Positions 34,813-44,233 of a DNA stretch of 64,000 nt are shown here, piece after piece. Origin of the DNA: Zarea fungicola (taxonomy: Eukaryota > Ascomycota > Sordariomycetes > Hypocreales > Cordycipitaceae); assembly GCA_900169235.1 (NCBI GenBank), contig FWCC01000239.1, positions 1 to 64,000 of the forward strand, in the 5' to 3' direction. The position numbers and the translations under genes were made by a program. The notes under the pieces were generated by a model that searched no databases, was not told where the DNA came from, and saw nothing but the letters and a program-made list of their open reading frames with translations. Position 1 is the stretch's first letter; each line of letters begins with the position of its first letter.

Positions 34813-35244
34813 AGCACTACACAAGAATACCTCAATGCTCGTAGCGTGCAATCCTTCATAGACAGTGAAGCTGTGATTTATGTACAGTCTTTTAAATAAT
34901 AACCTATACATTATTGTGGTAGTCCGCAACGGCCAAGGCAGTTTGTTGTTTCCATTTTGCACTCTAGGATTGGCTAAAAATACTCCACAGAGAGCAGCAC
35001 CGAGGTCATTGGCGGCGCTCCTGTAAAGAAAAAGAAGACTTCGGTAAAAAACCGAGGCGGCGCCGTATCTATGATTGGATTTACACCAGTCGTAGAGGAC
35101 GGGATATAATAACCTATTTATCTGACTGAATGAGCAGGGCTTGAGCAATATAAATTATACTTGTAACCCAGCTTTTCTGCTTAAAAAAGAGATTTTTTTT
35201 GTTTGATTAGTTGCCAATCTATGTTGTTATCATACTAGTGATCC
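34813..35244. other. Spacer between convergent ISG12-like and NOS genes
   Basis: 3' flanks only; no gene is supported. Confidence 0.5.
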
Positions 35245-38200
35245 TCATTGCGTACATGCGTAGACCTCCTCAACCCACCGCTCTCCCAACGCCTCCCTGA
35301 TAGATGTTACTCCTATTATTGCTTCCAGATTTCGTGCAAAATCATCTGCTGCCTCCTTTGATGCACAAACAAAAACATTTGCTCTTTCATCCCGAATTTT
35401 GGACTTGATTTGTTCCTTAATACTCTCTTCAAATACTCTGTCCTGAACTCGCTCCTTCGCCGGATTGCTTGGCATAAGATGTAGCATATCGACCAGGCCC
35501 AGATTAATCGCTTCCTGGAAGGAGTCTTTGATAATTGGCAAATCACATGACCTGAAACCAAGGAATAGAGAGATAGGGCCGTTTGAACCCTTCACGTCAC
35601 CTGTGACGTCTTCCAGCTTTGAGCCATTTTCTGCTGCTTTCTTGATCACAAGATTACACCTGGCCTGCAACAGACCACGCAGTGGTGCAATACCGGATCC
35701 AGTTGTGAAGACAATCAGAGGCTTCTGGTCATGGACCAAGTGCTCGCCCGGTCCTTGGCGCATCCGGACGTGCAGCTGGTCTCTCTTCTCTGCGTCGGAC
35801 AGGAAGCAGTCCGTAAAGAGTCCGCCAGTATGAGTCTGTACGGCGAGTTCTAATATACTGCTCATGCCGAGTGCGTCCCAGTATTCTTGAGACGAGGCGG
35901 CAGAAAATGTTCTTGACTGCCGAATGGGAAGTGCTTGAAGGAAAGCAGAAAGATCTCCGCGCTTAAGTTGTGCCTGCCAGCAGACCGGTAAACTTTGCAT
36001 GGAAGTTTCCAGCGGCATCTGGAGAAACTTGACAGAGTTGACTTCAGAGATTTCCAATCCGAGTTTGGTTGCCCACTGAAGGTTCCTAAATGGTGCTGTT
36101 GGGTCCACGAGCGAGAAGACCTGTCTCGTGCTAACCTGTGTCTCACCCAATGTCAAGACCTCGTTGCCAGTAAGCCTGCAGGTACAGAGAAGACTGTCGA
36201 CTGCATCTCTGTTGAGCGGCACGAACACATCAACATGGCTCATGTGACTGTATTTGAGCCCACCTACGTCAAGGGCCACATGCTTAATGCCCGATGCATT
36301 GGGTTGCTGAATGGAGCCTATCTCCACTAGTGAAAGCTGATCCAACAGCTGCCCAAGAGCATCGTCGACCACTACATCGGCATCACAAGATCCGTCTGTA
36401 TGGTCACTGCTATTGCCATATCTCGCTCTGACGAGATCCGACCACGCCTCGAATTGTCTCCAAGGCGGGTCTTCCTTGAGTGTATCCGCGTAAAACAACG
36501 GTAAGTCACACTTTAAGCCAGAGTTGCAGAGCGCGCTCTGTATCTTGGTGCCAGCGCCGTTGAAGTTATCCCCATACGAAGAATTGCCGTTACCGAATAT
36601 GCAGAAAGAAGCCCCACCTTGTTGGGTCGATTTGCGTGATTTGCATTTTGCCAACAATGACGCGCCATTCACTGGTACATCACCACGGCCGCGGGAACTT
36701 GCAATGATGAAGATGACATCCTCATCGGAAAGAGTGTCCGGTTCAAGCTGGTTGAGTGGCGCTACCGAGGGGACCATGTGGTGTCTTTTGCTGTCTGCCA
36801 TTATTCCTGCAATCCTCTGCTCCAATTTGGTAGCTAGACGGTGAGCAGTAGTGCCGGAGCTGCAATAGAATATCCGTATCGCCGGTCTAGCCGGCGGTGG
36901 TACGACGTTGGTGTTGCTGCCATTGCCCAAGCATTTCGGCAGGGTAACCATGGTTCCATTAGCTCCATTAGTGTACCCATTGCAAAGCAGATTGCCATTC
37001 GACTTTGGCTTTGCAGTGTCTTTCTCAGCCCTCAGCCTCCTCCATACCTTAATTGGACTCTCCTTTAGTCGGCAAATCATAGGCTTAGGCTGATAATTGG
37101 GCGCAGCTCCGCGGTGCCATATTGGGATGATGCTGCCTTCTGGAGGGGCCAGCCAGTAAGGGTCTGCTGGTAGGCGGAAGCCGTATCGCTCCAGGTGATC
37201 CTCATCAAAGCTAGTGTACATGGCACTTGCGGTGAGACTATCGCTCATTCGAACACCGGCTTCTTTAAATGACCAGTGCACGGCGAAATTGAGTTCCGCC
37301 TGAGCATGGGACAGGAGTGCAAGTTTCTCGCTTTGAGACAGTTCGTCAAGTTCCTGACCGGGTTGAAGGAGTTTGAGAGCTGAGACAACTGACGGTAGGA
37401 CATTGTATCGAAAGCTGTCGGCGAGATCACGAACGCCGATTTCAGCATCCATAAACCAGCCGATGAAAGGGGCGGCTGTGTATTGCACACCACCGATATC
37501 AAACCCCAGTTGGGACAGGGCTGGTGCGGGAACCCAACGAAGTCCCAACTTTTCGAATGCGAGAGAATATTCTTTGCGCGGGTGACGAATCTGGACAAGT
37601 GGGAACAAATCTTCTGGGATTGGCGTTATGTACGGCTCATCGCCATCCATCATGGTAACAAGGGGAAGAAGGTCCCAACGTGTGCGCAGCATTGGGGGTT
37701 TCCAACCAATGGAAATAATAGCATCTGTCAGAGACACATTTACGGGATCTCCTAGTATGCTACCATCCGGTTGGCGATAGCCCGCAAATGCCAACAACTG
37801 CTGGTTCCACACCATAGGGCCAGGGCGGCCACGCGGCTTAGGTGTGAAGACAAACACTACTATGTGTTAGATGAGAACATCATACTAGTTCTTCACATAT
37901 TGGGGTGCATAATACCTGAAGGGTCTATATCTCCGCCATTAAACGCTTGATGCATCCCTTCAAGCAGAGCTTGACCCATCTCTTTGCTGGTGGTCAGGTG
38001 CCTCAAGTCGCGTAAACTGTGAACATGGAGTCAGACTTTCCGTGGAACTAAGACTTTGAACGGGAAGCAGAGATAAATTACCGTAAGCTATTATATTCAC
38101 TTCGCATGATGCACTTTCTTGCGTGCTTCCAGGATAACCTGACGCCATGCTCGAGCTCCGGAGGTGACTGATGCCAAACGCCGGAGTTGGGCTCGGAAGG

Positions 38201-38524
38201 AGGTTCAGTGCCTTGTCCGTTTGTATGTGGTGGTCGAAAAACATTGGAACGAAGCTCATTGAGAACGGTAAGCACTCTTTCTGCTAGAGATGTATCGCTC
38301 TTGATGATGCCATCTCTCCGGAGTTGGTGCAAGAAGTCAACCGCTTCAGCTTCAACAGTTTCGTTGTCCTGACAATCAATACCTACTCGCTGCTCATCCG
38401 TATGCACCATTCTACCACTCTGACAGAATGATCGAGTACATCCTGTGGATGAGAGCTGAGGATAGTGCTTTTCTATTCTCCTGAATTCCTCTTGAGGGGA
38501 TGGTATTTTGGTTGTAAAAGACAT
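35245..38524 (-). CDS. NOS: Nitric oxide synthase (full-length oxygenase-reductase)
   Basis: Three exons (38524-38082, 38016-37916, 37859-35245) give 1052 residues, close to inducible animal NOS. The protein should oxidise L-arginine to citrulline and NO using NADPH, FAD, FMN, heme and a pterin. Oxygenase (about 1-440): zinc CX4C (C29-C34), heme ligand C138 in SWKHARKCIMR, AFAGYRQPDGSILGDPVNV, the arginine-binding Glu (E321) in GWFMDAEIGVRDLAD, and PADPYWLAPPEGS near the dimer/pterin surface. A basic linker (about 444-470, KVWRRLRAEK) follows. Then a flavodoxin domain (about 507-665: FYCSSGTTAHRLA, FGNGNSSYG) and a FAD/NADPH module (RTFSAASS, TTGSGIAPLRG, VFVCASKEAADDF). Every splice junction preserves conserved sequence, and the reading frame is intact. 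The start is the first ATG in the exon-1 frame. NOS is sporadic in fungi; Zn, heme and Arg residues argue for activity. The neighbouring flavohemoglobin suggests a NO role. Confidence 0.93.
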
Positions 38525-40611
38525 TGCAGAAGTATTGGGGTGGTATTCATAAGAAGGTCTTTGCTTTTTCCGGGATGAATAACCGTCACTCAAAAACAAA
38601 GTAGGTCAGAGCATTTTATATCCCTGCTGACTGCCAATAATTACAACAAGGCTACTGGGGAGTGTAAATAGATGAGAGATGGGGTTAAAGAGCGAATGCT
38701 CTTGATTCGACTGATCGGCATCACTCTGCAACTATGATACGCCATGCTTGAAAGTAACCGTATTACTCTCGACACTACCAGGAGGGCGTATGTCACACAA
38801 AGTATGCTCATAGAGTCATAATATCTATGCACCACTGCGGTCGCCACTCTTGGCATAGTGGCTTTGCTCCGGCATAATTGCATCCTGCATACGGGACTTT
38901 TGTGACTGTTGACTTGTTTGCAAGCAACGTATCCATGGATGCCTGATGCCTGACCTGGATACGAGACGGTCAGGCCATGACGGTGGCTGTGGATATTTGC
39001 TGTTTGCTGTTTGCTGCGTGAAAGGGTGTGGCACTATTTGAGCTGTATGCTTCTCACGGCGTGCGAACAAATGGTACGATACTACGATGACAGATTCTAA
39101 AAAGTCGCAAGGCAATTAAAATGAACAATTCTCTTCTCCAAAATTAACTCTTTGAATAGTTCTTTCTGAGGATCTCAAACTCTCTTGGGGCTTAAGATTA
39201 ATACAAAAGTGGTGCCTTTTATGCAACCCCGGATGTACTCGAAGCGTATTCGATCACAGATAAAGAACTCGAAAAGATAGAGTATGTATGACTAGATCTG
39301 CCATCTAAGGTTAATGTGGTCGACCAAATTTGGACGATTGGCCGACTGAAGTCTACTTCCTTCATTACTAAAATGAAAACTCTGAAAGTCATGCGTATAA
39401 AGTAACGTAACACACGTCAATGCATACGACCAGTCAAAATGGCTGTGTCTATTCGAGAAGCATACAGGAAGCACCTCATCTGAAGTCCGTAAGCTGATCG
39501 ACACATTTCAGCACGCCACATGTTATAGTATAGCAACCCACGTATATTTGAGAAAGTGACGTTTGAATCAGTTCATTCGTCATCACAGCTGCAGAGCGAG
39601 TCATAATAACTGCGACATGATGTATACAAGCACGCATCTTTCAGGTGCAGTGTCGCAATTGCCAATTTGTGATCTTGGCTAAAGTTCAGCTGCGGGGGTG
39701 CAAGAGACTATAGAACAGTAACTGACGTTGAGGTCGTACAATGCATCAGGTGACTGTTGCAAGATAATAATAAGAAAAATAGAACTGGTGTGGGCTTTTA
39801 AGCCACCGTTATCTCGATAGAGCCACAACGCGAGGGAAAGGCAGACATTGATTCCGGTCCCGAACCCCCGAATCGCGAAATCAATAAACCCGATGGCTTT
39901 TCTGGGGAGCTTGTGGCTGGCTCCGCTGGACGTAAGATCTGTCCCACATGGTGTCATCGCGCACATCGAGCCTGCCTTGTGGATGAGATTGGGGGTGGCA
40001 AATTTAAGAGGAAATAAGTTGCGAGCCAAGAGTCGGGTGGGTGCGGATGAGAAAGGCCCCGAGAGTCTAGAAATCTTTTACTGCTCTGCCGTAGGTAACC
40101 CTTCTATTGCTAGCCGGCGCTTCCTCTCTACACAGTAATGTCTATTCCTATGTTACCGCACCGTGTGCAAGTTCAAATTAGAATTCAATACGTGCCAAAT
40201 ATTCCGTTACATGTGTATCGCGAGGAGGATTTATGAGGCCGGCAGCAAGATTAAGCAGGCGGATAACGCCAGTTAACTAATTAGTGGCGGAACAGAATTT
40301 CCCCAGAGTCGCTAACTCCGAACTCATTCTTAACCCATATGCCATGGTAGAAGTGGATTCGCCTTTCTGCATCGCGGGGCCCCCCAGGTCTCGCATGCCG
40401 TCTCGCCAATCGGCTAGCATCTGATACCGGGCGCTCACTTGCCCAGATAGCTGCCATGGTCGCTCGTACGTAACTCTTTAATGGCTTCAGCGCCAGTTTA
40501 TTTCCAACAATGCGTTCTACATCAATCCAGTCATGCTCACAAGCGCTTTGCTGAAGCGGCAATCCTTCAGCGCCAGACCAGAACGTCGGAGACGTGGATC
40601 AATCCGGCACA
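38525..40611. promoter_or_regulatory. Divergent upstream region of NOS and bZIP genes
   Basis: 2.1 kb shared upstream space. Candidate bZIP sites are TGACGT at 39557-39562 and GAGTCA at 39598-39603; both are short and could be chance. A membrane-protein-like fragment lies within (listed separately). Confidence 0.4.
39679..40029 (-). pseudogene. Possible membrane-protein exon or remnant
   Basis: An open stretch of 116 codons reading SHKLPRKAIGFIDFAIRGFG then INVCLSLALWLYRD looks like a first transmembrane segment of a fungal integral membrane protein. No convincing continuation is found downstream, although another open piece at 39413-39219 is in the same direction. Unrecognised; it may be a decayed gene or chance. 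Confidence 0.2.
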
Positions 40612-41310
40612 ATGATGAACGCAGCAGATGTCGTTTTGGATGGAATTTCCGTCATTGATGGCGAATTTCTCAGCACGGATCTCAATTCATCTGTGTTTCC
40701 ACCCTCCCTTGGCTCAAGTGGAAGCATTTCTAGCTTACTGCCCAACATGAGGATATTTTCGCCCCAGGATCTCCGAGTTCCCGAGTCTGTCATATCTGCC
40801 TCTGGCTCCGCTTCTACTGATACTTTAACGCCTGAACTTACATGCAATGACTCATCAAACTTGTTTGGTAATGGTGGACTTTTCAACCACAAGTCTGCTG
40901 ATGCCGATGCCGATGCCGTGAAAGACAATTTGCATCCGTTGTTCCGTGGGGATTCAAACGATCCCGTGGCTGCGAAGCCAGAAAGGTCTCACGAGACCGG
41001 ATCCAACTCTGTTATAAAGAGTTACAGACACAATACCCGCCAGTCTAGCGGATTTCATGTCTGCAGTTGTCACCACACTACCATTGCCGGTGTCAACGGG
41101 AGCGAGCGTTACAAGCCTCTACTGCTTACTACCAGGGAGCAAGGTAACCAAGTTGCCGCTGCAAAGAGAGTTCGCAATACTATCGCGGCTCGAAAGTCTC
41201 GAGAGCGTAAAGCTCAGCGTATGGATGAGCTCAAGAATACAATTACCAAGCTCGAAGCGGAGCGCGACGACTGGAAAAGGGCAGCTCTGTCTCGATTTGA
41301 AGCTCAATAA
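40612..41310 (+). CDS. CPC1/GCN4-like bZIP transcription factor
   Basis: Single exon, 232 residues from ATG 40612. The N-terminal 150 residues are acidic and Ser-rich with a DADADAV repeat, as in activation domains. The C-terminus is a bZIP: AAAKRVRNTIAARKSRERKA, then RMDELKNTITKLEAERDDWK and a short tail. The basic region NTxAARKSRERKAQR is nearly that of cross-pathway-control factors (Neurospora CPC1, Aspergillus CpcA, yeast Gcn4), which bind TGACTCA and activate amino-acid biosynthesis on starvation. The zipper is short. The long 5' leader with upstream reading frames needed for Gcn4-type translational control was not resolved. Because the main cpc1 orthologue is usually a larger gene, this is more likely a paralogue. 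It lies between NOS and flavohemoglobin, so it is a candidate local regulator. Confidence 0.85.
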   Translation: MMNAADVVLDGISVIDGEFLSTDLNSSVFPPSLGSSGSISSLLPNMRIFSPQDLRVPESVISASGSASTDTLTPELTCNDSSNLFGNGGLFNHKSADADADAVKDNLHPLFRGDSNDPVAAKPERSHETGSNSVIKSYRHNTRQSSGFHVCSCHHTTIAGVNGSERYKPLLLTTREQGNQVAAAKRVRNTIAARKSRERKAQRMDELKNTITKLEAERDDWKRAALSRFEAQ

Positions 41311-42502
41311 AAGCCTGCCTTACTAGTGCTAAAGGCCGATGTTATTGTTCTTTCAATTGCTCATGTACTATTTCTATCTGCATTTTTAAGGTGTCAATGC
41401 AAACGAAAATAAGAATGATTTTAGACAGTTGACTAATAGTCAGGTCATTCTACAAAGCCTATGAGCCCAAAGGAAACCATTAACAAAGCCTCAATTGTTA
41501 TCTTTTCGTCCAGGTCACTGTATGAATGTTTGCACTCACCAAGTCGCTTGCACGTGCCACAGCCAGTAAATCGGGAAACTCGTTCATGGTCATTGCCGAG
41601 ATGTAGAAATGAGCTCCTGAAGTTTCATCAAACAGTGTGTAGCATTCTCGGAGTACTCTTGGCATGCGGGGGTGTGGCTCGTCGGCGTACTTTAGCGTAT
41701 TACTACTCGTGCATCGGCACATTATTCTTTCGACGAATCCGACGGCTAACACCTCTTGCCAAGATAGCACGCAATACCTCCATCAACTGCCAAGCAAAGT
41801 CATGTCCGTTAGTCCTGCCGGTAGGCCGTAAACCAGTGGCGTTACTTGGCGATTTGTACCGTTATGTAAGTTATGGGCACACACCCCTCCCCGCGATGAG
41901 CATGAGCTTGGCGAGCCGGGCTCATAATACTTCAACAAGAAACAGAAGCTAGTACCCCGGACAAGTATTTGGAATTTTTCATTGCTCGGCGTTACTTTAT
42001 ACGCTCCAAGAAATGCCTAGGTAGTACCACAATGCCGTGTTTGGAATTCAGTTCTAATGTCAGAATAACTAACAGACGCATATAGCTTAAAATATCTGTA
42101 ATGGTCATCATTAATAGGATACAATTTCTAGAACTATGTTACAAAAGATTCACCAGGCACTAGCTGTAGCAGTCACTCATTCTGTGGACTGTGTTACCTG
42201 TAATTTTGTATTGTAGTACAGGTTTGCAGGGCCTTCGATGCAGCTATTGCGGAGGTGCTACTTTTCAAGCATGTCTCAGTAACATTTGATATATATTTGG
42301 GGGGATATCCTGCTCAACTGGAACTTTATTTCTTCCTAGACTCGTTTGTCCCCGACGATTCTTTGTATAAGAGACACCTGCGTTCCTCCCTTTTTCATCC
42401 TCGTAAGTTTGGACGCAGTTCTGCTTTGCGCCGATAAAACGAGGCATCACTTTGAATATTCTACACACCTCATCCTCCTGCACCAAGATCACTCCCGCAT
42501 CC
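41311..42502. promoter_or_regulatory. Spacer upstream of the flavohemoglobin gene
   Basis: A near-perfect inverted repeat TGACTAATAGTCA at 41430-41442 contains AP-1/Yap-like half sites. A possible F-box gene fragment lies at 41498-41770 (listed separately). The flavohemoglobin promoter itself shows no clear TATA box. Confidence 0.4.
41498..41770 (-). pseudogene. Fragment of a protein-coding gene, possibly F-box-type
   Basis: The 90-codon open stretch reads HPRMPRVLRECYTLFDETSG, HFYISAMTMNEFPDLLAVARASDL and NIHTVTWTKR, which looks like genuine protein sequence. It resembles the region after the F-box in fungal F-box proteins, where hits end in a TVTW-like strand. It has no start exon or C-terminal continuation. 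The assignment is weak. Confidence 0.25.
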
Positions 42503-43840
42503 ATGGCTCTCACGCAGTCCCAAATCGACATTGTAAAGTCGACCGTGCCTATCCTTAAACAGCACGGTAACACAATCACCACCATCTTCTACCAGAACCT
42601 GTTTAACGAGCACCCCGAGCTTAAAAATTACTTCTCCCTCCGTAACCAGGCGACTGGCGCGCAGCAGGCCGCCCTCGCTGCCTCTGTCTTTGCCTATGCC
42701 ACCTATATTGACGATCTCCCCAAGCTCCAGAATGCTGTTGAGCGTATCGCCCAGAAGCACACCTCACTATTCATCAGGCCTGAGCATTACCCGATTGTTG
42801 GTAAGCACCTTGTCGGTGCCTTTGCGGAAGTCCTCGGTGACGGGCTCAGCCCTGAAGTGGCCGATGCTTGGACGGCGGCATATGCGCAGCTCGCCGACAT
42901 CTTTGTTGCACGCGAGAAACAAATTTACAACTGCGCTCCTACATGGCAGAGCTGGCGTGATTTTACCATTGCCGCTATTGAAGACGTTGCTCAAGGTATC
43001 GTTAGCTTCTATCTAGAGCCTGAAGACGGGATGCCCGTGCCGAGTTTCCTCCCCGGCCAGTACGTCTCCGTCCAGATTCCTATCCCGGAGCTCGGTGGTC
43101 TACTGCAGAGCCGCCAGTATAGCCTCAGCACCGCGCCGGGCGAGCACCTCGCCGGATACCGCATCACTATCAAGCGTGAGGGCAGCGGCGGCAGCGGCAT
43201 CAGCAACAGCAATAACAGCAACGGTGTGAACGGCGCCGACGCTTCAGAGCTTACGGCCAGCCGCATTGCCGGCGTTGTTGGCAACCGCCTGCATGACCAC
43301 TACCGCGTAGGCGACAAGGTCCAGGTCAGCCCGCCCCGCGGGGAGTTCGTCTTTGACGCTACCAAGATTTCCCCATCCACTCCCGTCGCCCTCATCTCTG
43401 CCGGCGTAGGTGCCACACCGCTGCTCTCGATCCTCTATTCCATCTGGGCAGCCAGCGCTGACAACAACACCGCCTATAACACCGCTTTCCCCGCGGCCCG
43501 TTCCGTGACTTGGGTGCACGCTGCACGCAACTCCGGCGCCGTGTGCTATGGCAAACAAGTACGTCAGCTTGCTGCCGATGCCGGTGCCAACATCACTGCC
43601 AAGGTGTTCCTTGATAGCGTCACCGAAGCCGACACTCCAGGAATTGATTACGATTACGCTGGCTTCTTTGATATGACCGCACTCCTGGAGGACGAGGTCC
43701 TGCCGCTGGGGAACCGGGATGCTGAGTACTTTATCTGTGGTCCCAAGGACTGGATGCTCAAGGTCCGTGCTGACTTGTATGCCAATGGGGTTGACTCAGA
43801 CAAGGTGCATCTCGAGCTGTTTGCTACAGGCGATGTATAG
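42503..43840 (+). CDS. FHB: Flavohemoglobin (nitric oxide dioxygenase)
   Basis: Single exon, 445 residues. It converts NO and O2 to nitrate with NADPH, in the cytosol. Globin domain: Tyr B10 in FYQNLF, Gln E7 in SLRNQ, proximal His in QKHTSLFIRPEHYPIVGKHL. The FAD site RQYSLSTAPG and the NAD(P) site GVGATPLLSIL follow, ending VHLELFATGDV. Overall organisation is that of bacterial Hmp and yeast Yhb1. Between the FAD and NADPH parts (about residues 226-256) it carries a Gly/Ser/Asn-rich insertion absent from Hmp. The ATG is the first that aligns with the family start. The gene is G+C rich with strong codon bias, unlike NOS. Fungi often have two flavohemoglobins; this copy sits 4 kb from NOS and is well placed to protect the producer from its own NO. 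Confidence 0.96.
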   Translation: MALTQSQIDIVKSTVPILKQHGNTITTIFYQNLFNEHPELKNYFSLRNQATGAQQAALAASVFAYATYIDDLPKLQNAVERIAQKHTSLFIRPEHYPIVGKHLVGAFAEVLGDGLSPEVADAWTAAYAQLADIFVAREKQIYNCAPTWQSWRDFTIAAIEDVAQGIVSFYLEPEDGMPVPSFLPGQYVSVQIPIPELGGLLQSRQYSLSTAPGEHLAGYRITIKREGSGGSGISNSNNSNGVNGADASELTASRIAGVVGNRLHDHYRVGDKVQVSPPRGEFVFDATKISPSTPVALISAGVGATPLLSILYSIWAASADNNTAYNTAFPAARSVTWVHAARNSGAVCYGKQVRQLAADAGANITAKVFLDSVTEADTPGIDYDYAGFFDMTALLEDEVLPLGNRDAEYFICGPKDWMLKVRADLYANGVDSDKVHLELFATGDV

Positions 43841-44233
43841 AGACTTGCTACATACTCATTGATCCTATTAGTTATCCCTTGAGTAAAACCTCAATAAAGT
43901 TATTCCCAGTGCCTCCTAGCCAGCGAGCCCGCCACCGAGCGAATTGTTCACACAGTACCTGTGCCTTCGGTGAATTCCGCCAGTCGCAATCTTTTGGCCC
44001 ACTGTAATAGTCACTGATCCTCAGATCGTTGACCATTTCCCGTCGGCTTTTGCTGCTTCGGTCCATAAGCCTGACTTGTCCTTACCACGACGTCAGGTTG
44101 GCAGTGGAGAGACATCCTCTGCTCCACTTTCTACAGAGAAGTTAAACATGGCCTTAAATTGTCACTGCGTATTAGTCCAATACTGTTTGTACTGTGTATG
44201 TTCTAATTATCTGCCTATTCATCCTAATTAGTC
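43841..44233. other. Spacer between convergent flavohemoglobin and aminotransferase
   Basis: Only 3' flanks; a short minus-strand open frame (44066-43872) resembles no family. Confidence 0.5.
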
